Shown piece by piece: positions 1 through 6,297 of a stretch of DNA of 6,359 nt. The notes under the pieces were generated by a model that saw only the letters and a list, made by a program, of their open reading frames with translations, did not search any database and was not told where the DNA came from. Position 1 is the stretch's first letter. Each line of letters begins with the position of its first letter. This DNA is from Deltaproteobacteria bacterium. Its GTDB lineage: Bacteria > Desulfobacterota > Desulfobacteria > Desulfobacterales > SURF-15. The DNA lies in the NCBI GenBank assembly GCA_024644775.1, contig JAHEHB010000326.1:1-6359 (forward strand). The letters run 5' to 3'. A program made the translations under genes and the position numbers.

Positions 1-62
1 TTTCAATTTCAAATAGATCCAATCCGTTCTTATCCAGTTTCAAGTTTCAAATTTCCAGTTTC
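1..62. repeat. TTTCAA-rich low-complexity repeat patch
   Basis: TTTCAA occurs at 1-6, 7-12, 38-43 and 45-50, and CCAGTTTC at 34-41 and 55-62. The units are irregularly spaced and the patch reaches the window edge, so its full extent is unknown. Similar short degenerate TTTCAA/TTGAAA strings are, from memory, common between genes in Desulfobacterota genomes. It is noncoding as far as I can tell; no CRISPR-like regularity is present. Confidence 0.45.
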
Positions 63-86
63 TTTTACAAAAAAACAGAAGCTCAT

Positions 87-117
87 TTAATAATCGACAA
101 AGTTTTGTCGGTTTTAA
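87..117 (-). terminator. Stem-loop downstream of the amidase, possible terminator
   Basis: CGACAA (95-100) and TTGTCG (105-110) form a six-pair stem around a four-base loop, extendable outwards by A/T pairs to about 87-117 if one base is bulged. It lies about 25 bases past the amidase TGA. On the minus strand it is followed by ATTATTAAATG, only moderately T-rich; on the plus strand by GTTTT, with a G-U pair making the stem slightly better. It may be a weak or bidirectional terminator. Direction is uncertain. Confidence 0.4.
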
Positions 118-131
118 GGCACTAAGCGCCT
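117..131 (-). other. Small second stem-loop after the amidase stop
   Basis: AGGC (117-120) pairs with GCCT (128-131), with an inner C-G pair across one mismatch. It lies about ten bases past the amidase stop codon and directly before the larger stem-loop. On the minus strand it is followed by TTAAAA, not a T-run, so alone it is not a good terminator. It could help 3' end stability. Confidence 0.25.
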
Positions 132-141
132 AAATACCCAA

Positions 142-1800
142 TCAATTTGACAAGGCCAATGGATTTGTTTCCCGCATATAAGCCCGGACACCTTTTATAA
201 TACCTCTGCACAGACCATTTATATATTTTGAATTCATCAACCGTTTACATTCTCTGGGATTGCTTATAAACGAGGTTTCAATCAATATCGACGGCATCTG
301 TGCACCTAACAACACATAAAATGGCGCCTGTTTGACGCCTAAATTGCGAATACGCGAATAGCTTTTACGCATCTGCCCATAGAGAGAGGTCTGAACATGG
401 GTCGCCAACCGGCTGGATTCATTAATTTTAGCGTTCTGCATTAAATCGTTTAGTATGGTCTGCAAATCACTGATATTTTTTGTGGAAGTGGCGTTTTCCC
501 GGGCAGCCACCCGTATGGCATCTTCGTCAGTGGCCAGGTTCAAAAAATAAGTTTCAATTCCAAACGCCCTCCGGTTCCTCGACGCATTCGTATGGATCGA
601 AATGAATAGATCGGCACTTTTCGTGTTTGCAATGGCGGTTCGTTCCTCGAGTGTTAAATACCGATCGGTGGAACGTGTCAGTATAACCTCACACGCCAAT
701 TCCTTGCGAATCTTTTGGGCAAGGGTTTTTGCGATATTCAAGGCCACATATTTCTCGTGTGTTCCTTTTATATACCCCGGTGCGCCATAATCCCTGCCAC
801 CATGGCCGGGGTCGATGACGATTCGACGCACCCCCAGGGCAAGCTGTTTTGCCAATGCACCATCTGGAATATCGGAAAAGGGTGTTTCGAGTTGAGCTGT
901 GGTATTTGGCTGTTTTGGGGTACTGCCCCACACGTCCAGCACGATACGGAACGGATTCTTGAGAGAAAAGATCTTGTAAGTTGTAAATGATTTAATATCG
1001 ACAACCACCCGAACAGAATCCGGTGTATGCTGTCCGGCACGGGCTTCCATGAGAAGTTCGTCATTGATGGGAATAATTTTTGGGGCGTCTTTCCCCAACA
1101 TGCTATTGTCCAAATCGACGTAGAGTCGCTGGGGTTTGTCTATGGCGGGATCCTTTTTAAGGAGCCTGTGTACATAGGTTGTTTCGTTATTGGCATCGAT
1201 AACAAGACGGGTGTAATTTGGATTTGACCAATATCGTAAACCAGCAATCGTTGTCGATGAGGGTGGCGTCGGTTTCCGGAAAACCGGTTTTTGGGATCGT
1301 GTGGCTGTTTCTGTCCGGTTATTCTTTTCGGGTCGTTTGGGTTTTTGGATCGGTTTTTGGTAGTTTTTCTTTGAGATGGATGCGATGCCGGCTGCTGCCT
1401 TTGAGCGATATCTGCTGTTTGGAAAACGTTTTACGATGCGTTGGTAAGCATCGAGCGCCTCCAGTTCGTCTGCTCTTCGACCGGAACGTTTGTAAAGCGA
1501 CTGATATAGCACTGCGGCATTGTATAGTCCGGCTGCTGCCCACGGGCCGGATGGGTCATGTTTGTAAACCTCTTGAAATTTTCGGATGCAACCGAGCCAG
1601 TGGTGTCGATATTTTTGTTTACTCTGTCTGTTGCGTAAATCTTTGTAACAGGCCTCTGCTAAATGATATTTATCTCTCGCCGTTACAGCCCATGAAGCCG
1701 CCGGACAAAACGCGGTGAGGACGCAGCCGATAACAAAACCGATGATCACAGATCGGTGGCGCCATCGGTCCGTATGTTTAAATTTCTTTTGCCTTCTCAT
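142..1800 (-). CDS. Exported N-acetylmuramoyl-L-alanine amidase (TPR-like, AMIN, Amidase_3)
   Basis: A 552-residue AmiC-type enzyme that cuts the amide bond between MurNAc and the stem peptide, normally during cell separation. Residues 1-39 form an export signal: a long basic start (R2, R3, K5, K6, K8, R12, R14, R16), a hydrophobic core at 18-32 and a possible cut after ASWA (39). Residues about 43-145 are a TPR-like helical repeat region (KFQEVYKHDP, AYQRIVKRFPNSRYR). A basic linker (146-182) leads to an AMIN domain (about 184-291), the septal/peptidoglycan targeting module. Amidase_3 spans about 325-541 with zinc ligands H333 (DPGHGG), E349 (HEK) and H403 (SIHTNAS) and catalytic E508 (PSILIETSFISN). 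The helical insert at about 425-470 resembles the autoinhibitory region of AmiB/AmiC, suggesting activator control. The start overlaps mutS by 23 bases with only a weak GGA upstream, so coupling is likely. VIGC at 23-26 also fits a loose lipobox, so a lipoprotein is possible. Confidence 0.97.
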   Translation of the reverse strand: MRRQKKFKHTDRWRHRSVIIGFVIGCVLTAFCPAASWAVTARDKYHLAEACYKDLRNRQSKQKYRHHWLGCIRKFQEVYKHDPSGPWAAAGLYNAAVLYQSLYKRSGRRADELEALDAYQRIVKRFPNSRYRSKAAAGIASISKKNYQKPIQKPKRPEKNNRTETATRSQKPVFRKPTPPSSTTIAGLRYWSNPNYTRLVIDANNETTYVHRLLKKDPAIDKPQRLYVDLDNSMLGKDAPKIIPINDELLMEARAGQHTPDSVRVVVDIKSFTTYKIFSLKNPFRIVLDVWGSTPKQPNTTAQLETPFSDIPDGALAKQLALGVRRIVIDPGHGGRDYGAPGYIKGTHEKYVALNIAKTLAQKIRKELACEVILTRSTDRYLTLEERTAIANTKSADLFISIHTNASRNRRAFGIETYFLNLATDEDAIRVAARENATSTKNISDLQTILNDLMQNAKINESSRLATHVQTSLYGQMRKSYSRIRNLGVKQAPFYVLLGAQMPSILIETSFISNPRECKRLMNSKYINGLCRGIIKGVRAYMRETNPLALSN

Positions 1801-4399
1801 GAAGTTCGTCCAGATACCTCAGCGCTTCCAATGGCGTCATGTTCAACAAATCGAGATTTCGCAATGTTTCAAGGAGTTGTTGCTCTGGTTTTTTAAACAG
1901 ATTGAGTTGAACCTGCCCCACTTCTTGAGTTTCTTCACCTTCAGCAAATATGGGCATCCCATTGAAGCCTTTTTCACTCTTTTCAATGTTAGAAAGGATT
2001 TTTTTGGCCCGCTGCAGGACGTTGTTGGGTATACCCGCCAGGCGTGCAACCTGTATACCATAACTGCGATTGGTGCTGCCTTCAACAAGCTTTCTTAAAA
2101 ATATAACTTCATCGTTCCATTCTTTGACGGCAATATTATAGTTTTTAACCCGAGGTTTCGTCTCGGAAAGATCGGTTAATTCATGATAATGGGTGGCAAA
2201 TAGGGTTTTTACACCGTTTCCGTGTAAATCATGCAGATACTCGGCAACAGCCCAGGCAATACTGAGACCATCAAAGGTGCTGGTTCCCCTTCCGATCTCA
2301 TCCAGAATAATAAGGCTTTTTTCGGTCGCGTTATTTAAAATATTGGCTGTCTCTTGCATCTCCACCATAAATGTGCTTTGACCCTGAGAAAGATTATCGA
2401 GCGCTCCCACTCGGGTAAAAATCCGATCGACGATGCTGAGGGACGATTCCCCGGCGGGTATAAATGACCCTATCTGGGCCATCAATACCAGCAGCGCCAC
2501 TTGACGCAATACCGTCGATTTGCCGGCCATGTTGGGTCCGGTGAGAATAAGAATCTGGTTTTTCTCGTTATCCATTCGGATAGAATTGGGTACAAAGCGT
2601 TCACCCGCAATCATTTTTTCCACCACCGGATGGCGTCCATCTTCAATCAGGATTTTTCCGTCCGTAGTGATCCGCGGTTGTGTGTAATCATTTTGATCTG
2701 CAACATCCGCAAGGTTTACGAGCACATCCACGCACGCGAGAAATTGGGCGATTTTCTGTATCTGGTTATTGTTCTTAATAACCTCCTGTCTAAGATTATT
2801 GAAAAGCTCATATTCCAGGGTAGCGCGTCGTTCTTCAGCACCGAGGACCTCCTCTTCATAAGTTTTCAATTCATCTGTGATGTATCGTTCCGCATTTACC
2901 AGCGTTTGCTTTCGTATGTAATTGGACGGAATGTTGTCAGAATGAGATTTAGGTATTTCGATATAATATCCAAATACTTTATTATATCGGACTTTAAGAG
3001 AATTAATTCCCAACGTCTCTTTTTCCTTAATTTCGAGTCTTGCCAGCCACCCCTTTCCATCGCGGTTTATCTGAATCAGTCTGTCCAATTCCGGATGATA
3101 CCCGGTTTTAATGATACCTCCTTCATGAATCGTAGGCGGCGCATCGTCCCGGATGCTTTTTTCTATGTGAGTCGCCAGTTCATAAAGGGGTTCAAGGTTT
3201 TCCCGGAACATAAACAGTTCCGAGTGTAAGTTAGATAAAATCGATTGCAGGTCCGGCAAGGCTTGAAGCGAGTGTTTCAGCCCCAAAAGCTCCCTTGCAT
3301 TGGCGTGGCCCATGGTAATCCTGCTGCCAAGACGTTCAAGGTCTCGAATCGATTTTAGACTTTCACGAAGCTGCTTTCGAATGGAAATGTTTTCTTTTGC
3401 TTCAGCGACGGCTTCCTGCCTCTGCAATATCATCTCCGGGTCTAATAATGGATAGCGTAACCATTGTTGAAGCAGACGTCCCCCCGGAGCCGTTACGGTT
3501 CGGTCCATAATTCCGATCAGTGTACCGCGTCGGGAACTGGATCGGATGTTTTTTAAAAGCTCCAGGTTTTGGCAACTCGAATCGTCCAGCAGCAAATAAT
3601 TGCTGAGAGAATAGGATTCGATACGGTGAATGTGGTCGACCGGTTGTTTTTGAGTTTCCTGAACATAAAACATAAGTGCCCCGGCAGCGCTCACCCCTGC
3701 CTTCAGATGCTCACAGCCGAATCCTTCCAACGACACCGTTTTAAACTGAGTGATGAGCCGTTGTCGTCCTTTGTGATATTCAAAAGACCGATCGTTCAAA
3801 AAACTAATGGATTTATCGGGAAATCGCTCCAAAATGGGCGACAGAAAAGGATTGGGTTTCGATGTCTCGGGGAAAAGAATCTCTCGCGGACTCACCCGAA
3901 GGGCTTCTTCGGTAATGACGTCAATATCGTTGGCTTCTGTGACTCGAAAGGTGCTCGTGGAAATATCAAGGTATGAGAGACCGATGACACCGTTGGTCTC
4001 GGCAACAGCAAGAATGAAGTTGTTTGATTTGTCATCCAACAATTCATTTTCAATAATCATTCCCGGAGTGATAACCCGCACCACATCCCGTTTCACCAAA
4101 CCCTTCGCAGTGGCCGGATCTTCGATCTGATCACAAATGGCGACGCGATAACCCTGTTCGATAAGCCGAGCGACATAGCCTTGTACCGCCCGCGCGGGAA
4201 TCCCGCACATGGGAATCGGAGTTTTATCTTTTTTATTCCGGGAAGTAAGTGTGATTTCTAGAATTCGGGATGCGACCTCGGCATCCTCAAAAAACATTTC
4301 ATAAAAATCCCCCATACGGTAAAAAAGGATAGAATCTGCGTACTTTTCCTTGATGGATAAGTACTGCTTCATCATGGGAGTTACTTTGGTAGGGTTCAT
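1778..4399 (-). CDS. mutS: DNA mismatch repair protein MutS
   Basis: An 873-residue MutS1, slightly longer than the 853 residues of Escherichia coli. It scans DNA as a dimer, binds mismatches and small loops, and uses ATP to become a sliding clamp that recruits MutL. Visible in order: mismatch-binding GDFYEMFFEDA with F32 and E34 of the Phe-x-Glu motif; connector and lever/clamp regions (about 130-560) including FGYYIEIPKSH; Walker A GPNMAGKS at 621-628; signature LSQGQSTFMVEM with S675 and T676; Walker B ILDEIGRG with D700 and E701; switch ATHYHEL with H737; and a C-terminal helical dimer region. QLNLF at 831-835 is a canonical sliding-clamp binding motif. All catalytic residues are present and the frame is unbroken. 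The ATG at 4399 is the only upstream start, since an in-frame TAG lies nine codons before it; no Shine-Dalgarno sequence is seen. The 3' end overlaps the amidase by 23 bases. Confidence 0.99.
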   Translation of the reverse strand: MNPTKVTPMMKQYLSIKEKYADSILFYRMGDFYEMFFEDAEVASRILEITLTSRNKKDKTPIPMCGIPARAVQGYVARLIEQGYRVAICDQIEDPATAKGLVKRDVVRVITPGMIIENELLDDKSNNFILAVAETNGVIGLSYLDISTSTFRVTEANDIDVITEEALRVSPREILFPETSKPNPFLSPILERFPDKSISFLNDRSFEYHKGRQRLITQFKTVSLEGFGCEHLKAGVSAAGALMFYVQETQKQPVDHIHRIESYSLSNYLLLDDSSCQNLELLKNIRSSSRRGTLIGIMDRTVTAPGGRLLQQWLRYPLLDPEMILQRQEAVAEAKENISIRKQLRESLKSIRDLERLGSRITMGHANARELLGLKHSLQALPDLQSILSNLHSELFMFRENLEPLYELATHIEKSIRDDAPPTIHEGGIIKTGYHPELDRLIQINRDGKGWLARLEIKEKETLGINSLKVRYNKVFGYYIEIPKSHSDNIPSNYIRKQTLVNAERYITDELKTYEEEVLGAEERRATLEYELFNNLRQEVIKNNNQIQKIAQFLACVDVLVNLADVADQNDYTQPRITTDGKILIEDGRHPVVEKMIAGERFVPNSIRMDNEKNQILILTGPNMAGKSTVLRQVALLVLMAQIGSFIPAGESSLSIVDRIFTRVGALDNLSQGQSTFMVEMQETANILNNATEKSLIILDEIGRGTSTFDGLSIAWAVAEYLHDLHGNGVKTLFATHYHELTDLSETKPRVKNYNIAVKEWNDEVIFLRKLVEGSTNRSYGIQVARLAGIPNNVLQRAKKILSNIEKSEKGFNGMPIFAEGEETQEVGQVQLNLFKKPEQQLLETLRNLDLLNMTPLEALRYLDELHEKAKEI

Positions 4400-4423
4400 A
4401 AATATGGGGGTGTCGCACGGGGG

Positions 4424-4963
4424 CTATTTCTTTATTTCTCCCTCTTTTTCTCCAGAATCTTTTTTATCGGTTTCTTGTCGGCTCTCTCCTCGCACAGCAG
4501 CCATCCGGGGAATCTCTTTTCTGTCGGGTTGGGCTGGGGTTCTACCGATATCTCCTGACGCTATCTGCCCTTTTTCCGGCGGAATTGCCGGTTGACTGTC
4601 CGTTTTGGATGGGTCCGTCAAAACAGCGGGGGAAGCTTCAGCCGGTCTGTTTTTCAACAGTTCCATTTCGCGTTTAAGCGAGGTTACTTCCTCTCTTTTT
4701 GCGTCGAGTGTGGAATTTAAACTTTTTACGGATTTTTTCGTCTTAAATTTATCTGAAAGACCAAACAAATAGGATATCATGAACCCAATGACCAAAGTGG
4801 CAAGAAAAAAAATGGCTACGGGCAATTGCGGTGTTTCATATTTTACAATATGAAGGTCGAATCCAAGGGTTTGGTTTGCGAAAAACAAGGCTTTGTTTTG
4901 ATAAAGAACAACTCCGATGAATGCCAAAATAAGAATCCAGATAAAGATCTTAAATTTACTCAT
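4424..4963 (-). CDS. LapA-domain (DUF1049-like) membrane protein with charged tail
   Basis: A 179-residue inner-membrane protein. Two hydrophobic segments are clear: about 5-21 (IFIWILILAFIGVVLY region) and about 47-68 (LPVAIFFLATLVIGFMISYLF). The short loop between them contains QNKALFFANQTLGFDLHIVKY, matching the LapA/DUF1049 pattern in which the first helix is followed by N-x(3)-V/F-x-F-N. A Lys/Glu-rich stretch at about 74-105 is predicted coiled coil. The remainder (106-179) is low-complexity, rich in Pro, Glu, Lys and Ser, and probably disordered; with two helices both ends should be cytoplasmic. In Escherichia coli LapA partners with LapB in controlling LpxC and lipopolysaccharide synthesis; the longer tail here is unlike that roughly 100-residue protein, so the same role is inference. 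It lies 17 bases after HIT and 24 before mutS. Its TAG stop is in the same frame as the mutS start. Confidence 0.85.
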   Translation of the reverse strand: MSKFKIFIWILILAFIGVVLYQNKALFFANQTLGFDLHIVKYETPQLPVAIFFLATLVIGFMISYLFGLSDKFKTKKSVKSLNSTLDAKREEVTSLKREMELLKNRPAEASPAVLTDPSKTDSQPAIPPEKGQIASGDIGRTPAQPDRKEIPRMAAVRGESRQETDKKDSGEKEGEIKK

Positions 4964-4967
4964 TCAA

Positions 4968-4976
4968 CCCACCTTT
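4968..4976 (-). promoter_or_regulatory. Strong ribosome binding site of the LapA-like gene
   Basis: AAAGGTGGG on the minus strand ends four bases before the ATG at 4963. It sits in the 17-base gap after the HIT stop and is the clearest Shine-Dalgarno sequence in the window, supporting both the start and efficient translation of the membrane protein within the operon. Confidence 0.65.
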
Positions 4977-4980
4977 CCAT

Positions 4981-5466
4981 TTAAATGGTTAAATCCAATT
5001 CGTCAAAAAGTGGTTTCAATTTATGGTACGTGGCTTTTATATGCTCTGGTATAACACGCACCTCCGCAAAAACGGTCAGCGCATTGGTATCTCCAAACCA
5101 TCGTGGCACAATATGAAAATGAAGATGTTCTTCGATCCCGGCGCCGGCTACCTTACCAAGATTGAGACCGACATTGAAACCATCGGGTTTCATTACTTTC
5201 GCCAATATCCCGATGGATTGGTCGACGGTGGCCAGTAGATCTCCCATTTCATTACGTTCCAATTGATCTAAAGAGGATAGATGTTGGCTCGGTGCAACCA
5301 GCAAATGTCCATTGATATACGGAAATTTGTTCATCACCACCATCGTTCGATGACCTTTATAGAGGGTAAGATCGTCGTTTGTGGTCAACGCATCGCAGAA
5401 TATACACCCATCCTCCCCACCCTTTTCAATGTATTCCATGCGCCATGGAGCCCAGACTGTCTTCAT
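4981..5466 (-). CDS. HIT family protein (Ap4A phosphorylase/hydrolase-like)
   Basis: A 161-residue cytosolic histidine-triad protein. The signature is HLHFHIVPRW at about 114-123 (H114, H116, H118); the middle histidine H116 is the expected nucleophile forming a nucleotidyl intermediate. C21 and C24 (CIFC), H62 (PSQH) and H114 form a likely zinc site, as in the zinc-bearing HIT branch. MNKFPYINGHLLVAP (45-59) is the usual nucleotide-binding strand region. The N-terminal WAPWRMEYI and length near 160 match the COG0537 branch that includes mycobacterial-type Ap4A phosphorylase; the residues after the triad (PRWFGDTNALTVFAEVRVIP) also fit. Substrate cannot be fixed from sequence: dinucleoside polyphosphates, AMP-lysine or other nucleoside phosphoramidates are all possible. 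The start is the ATG at 5466, chosen for its AGAGAG site. The LapA-like gene follows after 17 bases, so the two are almost certainly co-transcribed. Confidence 0.95.
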   Translation of the reverse strand: MKTVWAPWRMEYIEKGGEDGCIFCDALTTNDDLTLYKGHRTMVVMNKFPYINGHLLVAPSQHLSSLDQLERNEMGDLLATVDQSIGILAKVMKPDGFNVGLNLGKVAGAGIEEHLHFHIVPRWFGDTNALTVFAEVRVIPEHIKATYHKLKPLFDELDLTI

Positions 5467-5535
5467 TCCGAACACTCTCTATAAACCACAGTATCTTAAA
5501 TGGTGGCATATGTTTACTCTTTTTAGACTGAAAAT
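5467..5535 (-). other. Intergenic gap between UPF0280 and HIT genes
   Basis: A 69-base AT-rich gap, the widest between genes in the window, and so the most likely place for a separate promoter for the HIT-lapA-mutS-amidase run. I see only weak candidates: TTGAAT overlapping the UPF0280 stop followed 17 bases later by TAAACA, and a TAAGAT closer to the HIT gene. Neither is good enough to call. No terminator-like hairpin with a T-run is visible, so read-through from UPF0280 is also possible. Confidence 0.4.
5475..5480 (-). promoter_or_regulatory. Ribosome binding site deciding the HIT start
   Basis: AGAGAG on the minus strand, with an 8-base spacer to the ATG at 5466-5464. It overlaps an alternative in-frame GTG at 5475-5473, which would leave that start with no binding site. 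This supports the ATG as the true start, giving an N-terminus MKTVWAPWRMEYI typical of the family. Confidence 0.6.
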
Positions 5536-6297
5536 TCAACCTTTTTTTAGATGCAACGGAACAACCTCGAGTTCTCCCCATATTCCCATTTCGTCCTGAA
5601 CAATCACGACAATTCCGTTCACGCCGTCAATTTTTCTTGCCCGATCGATGGCCGCTTGAATGTCTTTTTTTGATCCCACGTGATTGCAAATCGCAGTGGC
5701 CGCCGCGTCTGCCAAAGAACCGTTTGAAGACTCAACACATACCGCATCTGCCATACCAAAACTTAAGGAATGACCAATGGTGCCTGAGGACGTACAAATG
5801 GAAATGGGATGGATCGTTGAAGAGACCCGTAGACCCATACGCATGCTCAAGGGGGACTGTCCGGCATAAATGCCGATAATCGTCGGATGTGTCGTCTTTA
5901 TAAAAACATCCCCACCGTTTTCAACAATGACTTCATCGGTATGCTGTAACAGTCCAGTCCCCACATGCTCTGCTATCGCACCTGCCACTGCGGCCATGGG
6001 CCCCACGTTTGTTTTTTTTCCTGCATCCGACATGTCTCTTATGATGTGCGGAGCAGGGCCGCTGATGTGCCAGGGGGCAAGGGTCTTTGCAAAGTCTGGA
6101 TACTGATCGATATAGGATTCGATAACTGCGCGATGTTCGAACACCAACTCTTTGGCTATTTTTTCCAATGGCTTTGCGGCATGAACGAGTAGATCCGTTT
6201 CCTGGACAACAACGGAAAAAGCCTGTAAGTGATCCTGTCTGACGAGGGTTCGATACGCCCGATTCTGGTATTTTCGGTTTTTAAAGTTCTCGTCCAT
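5536..6297 (-). CDS. UPF0280 (COG2122) ApbE-like protein
   Basis: A 253-residue soluble protein of the UPF0280/COG2122 family, distantly related to the FAD:protein FMN transferase ApbE. Visible family marks, numbered from the ATG at 6297: VGPMAAVAG (about 98-106), ENGGD (126-130), SSGTIGHSLSFG (170-181) and LADAAATA (195-202), which resembles the metal/flavin-site region of ApbE. There is no signal peptide, unlike exported ApbE. Length is normal for the family. A GTG at 6300 directly precedes the ATG; I prefer the ATG because it forms a TGATG overlap with the upstream gene. No good Shine-Dalgarno sequence is visible, which fits translational coupling. In Methanosarcina a COG2122 protein has been tied to homocysteine formation with COG1900 and NIL-ferredoxin proteins; the same role here is inference. 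The exact biochemical reaction is not established by the sequence. Family assignment is strong, function weak. Confidence 0.93.
   Translation of the reverse strand: MDENFKNRKYQNRAYRTLVRQDHLQAFSVVVQETDLLVHAAKPLEKIAKELVFEHRAVIESYIDQYPDFAKTLAPWHISGPAPHIIRDMSDAGKKTNVGPMAAVAGAIAEHVGTGLLQHTDEVIVENGGDVFIKTTHPTIIGIYAGQSPLSMRMGLRVSSTIHPISICTSSGTIGHSLSFGMADAVCVESSNGSLADAAATAICNHVGSKKDIQAAIDRARKIDGVNGIVVIVQDEMGIWGELEVVPLHLKKG

Noticed and set aside
1..62. CRISPR array
   Set aside because: The repeated units are only six to eight bases, unevenly spaced, with no spacers of uniform length.
1..90. Open plus-strand frame entering from the left edge and ending in TAA at 88-90
   Set aside because: The translation (FQFQIDPIRS..., SSFKFPVS) simply reflects the TTTCAA repeats, and open frames arise easily there. 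A convergent gene end cannot be fully excluded without more sequence.
1218..1718. A 166-codon open frame on the plus strand, antisense to the amidase
   Set aside because: It covers the signal, TPR-like and linker regions of a convincing gene on the other strand. Its Cys- and Arg-rich translation resembles a shadow frame.
2501..3229. A 242-codon open frame on the plus strand, antisense to mutS
   Set aside because: It lies wholly within the unbroken, motif-complete mutS gene. Its translation shows no recognisable domain, and long antisense frames are common opposite conserved genes.
5473..5475. GTG as the start of the HIT gene
   Set aside because: It overlaps the AGAGAG site and would have no binding site of its own. 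The ATG nine bases on gives the family-typical N-terminus.
5426..5509. Short minus-strand frame starting MPPFKILWFIES just before the HIT gene
   Set aside because: It is only about 27 codons, runs out of frame into the HIT gene, and has no ribosome binding site. No leader-peptide features such as runs of a regulatory codon are visible.
5500..5540. Possible promoter TTGAAT-17 bases-TAAACA upstream of the HIT gene
   Set aside because: The second box matches the -10 consensus at only three of six positions, so it is no better than expected by chance in AT-rich DNA.
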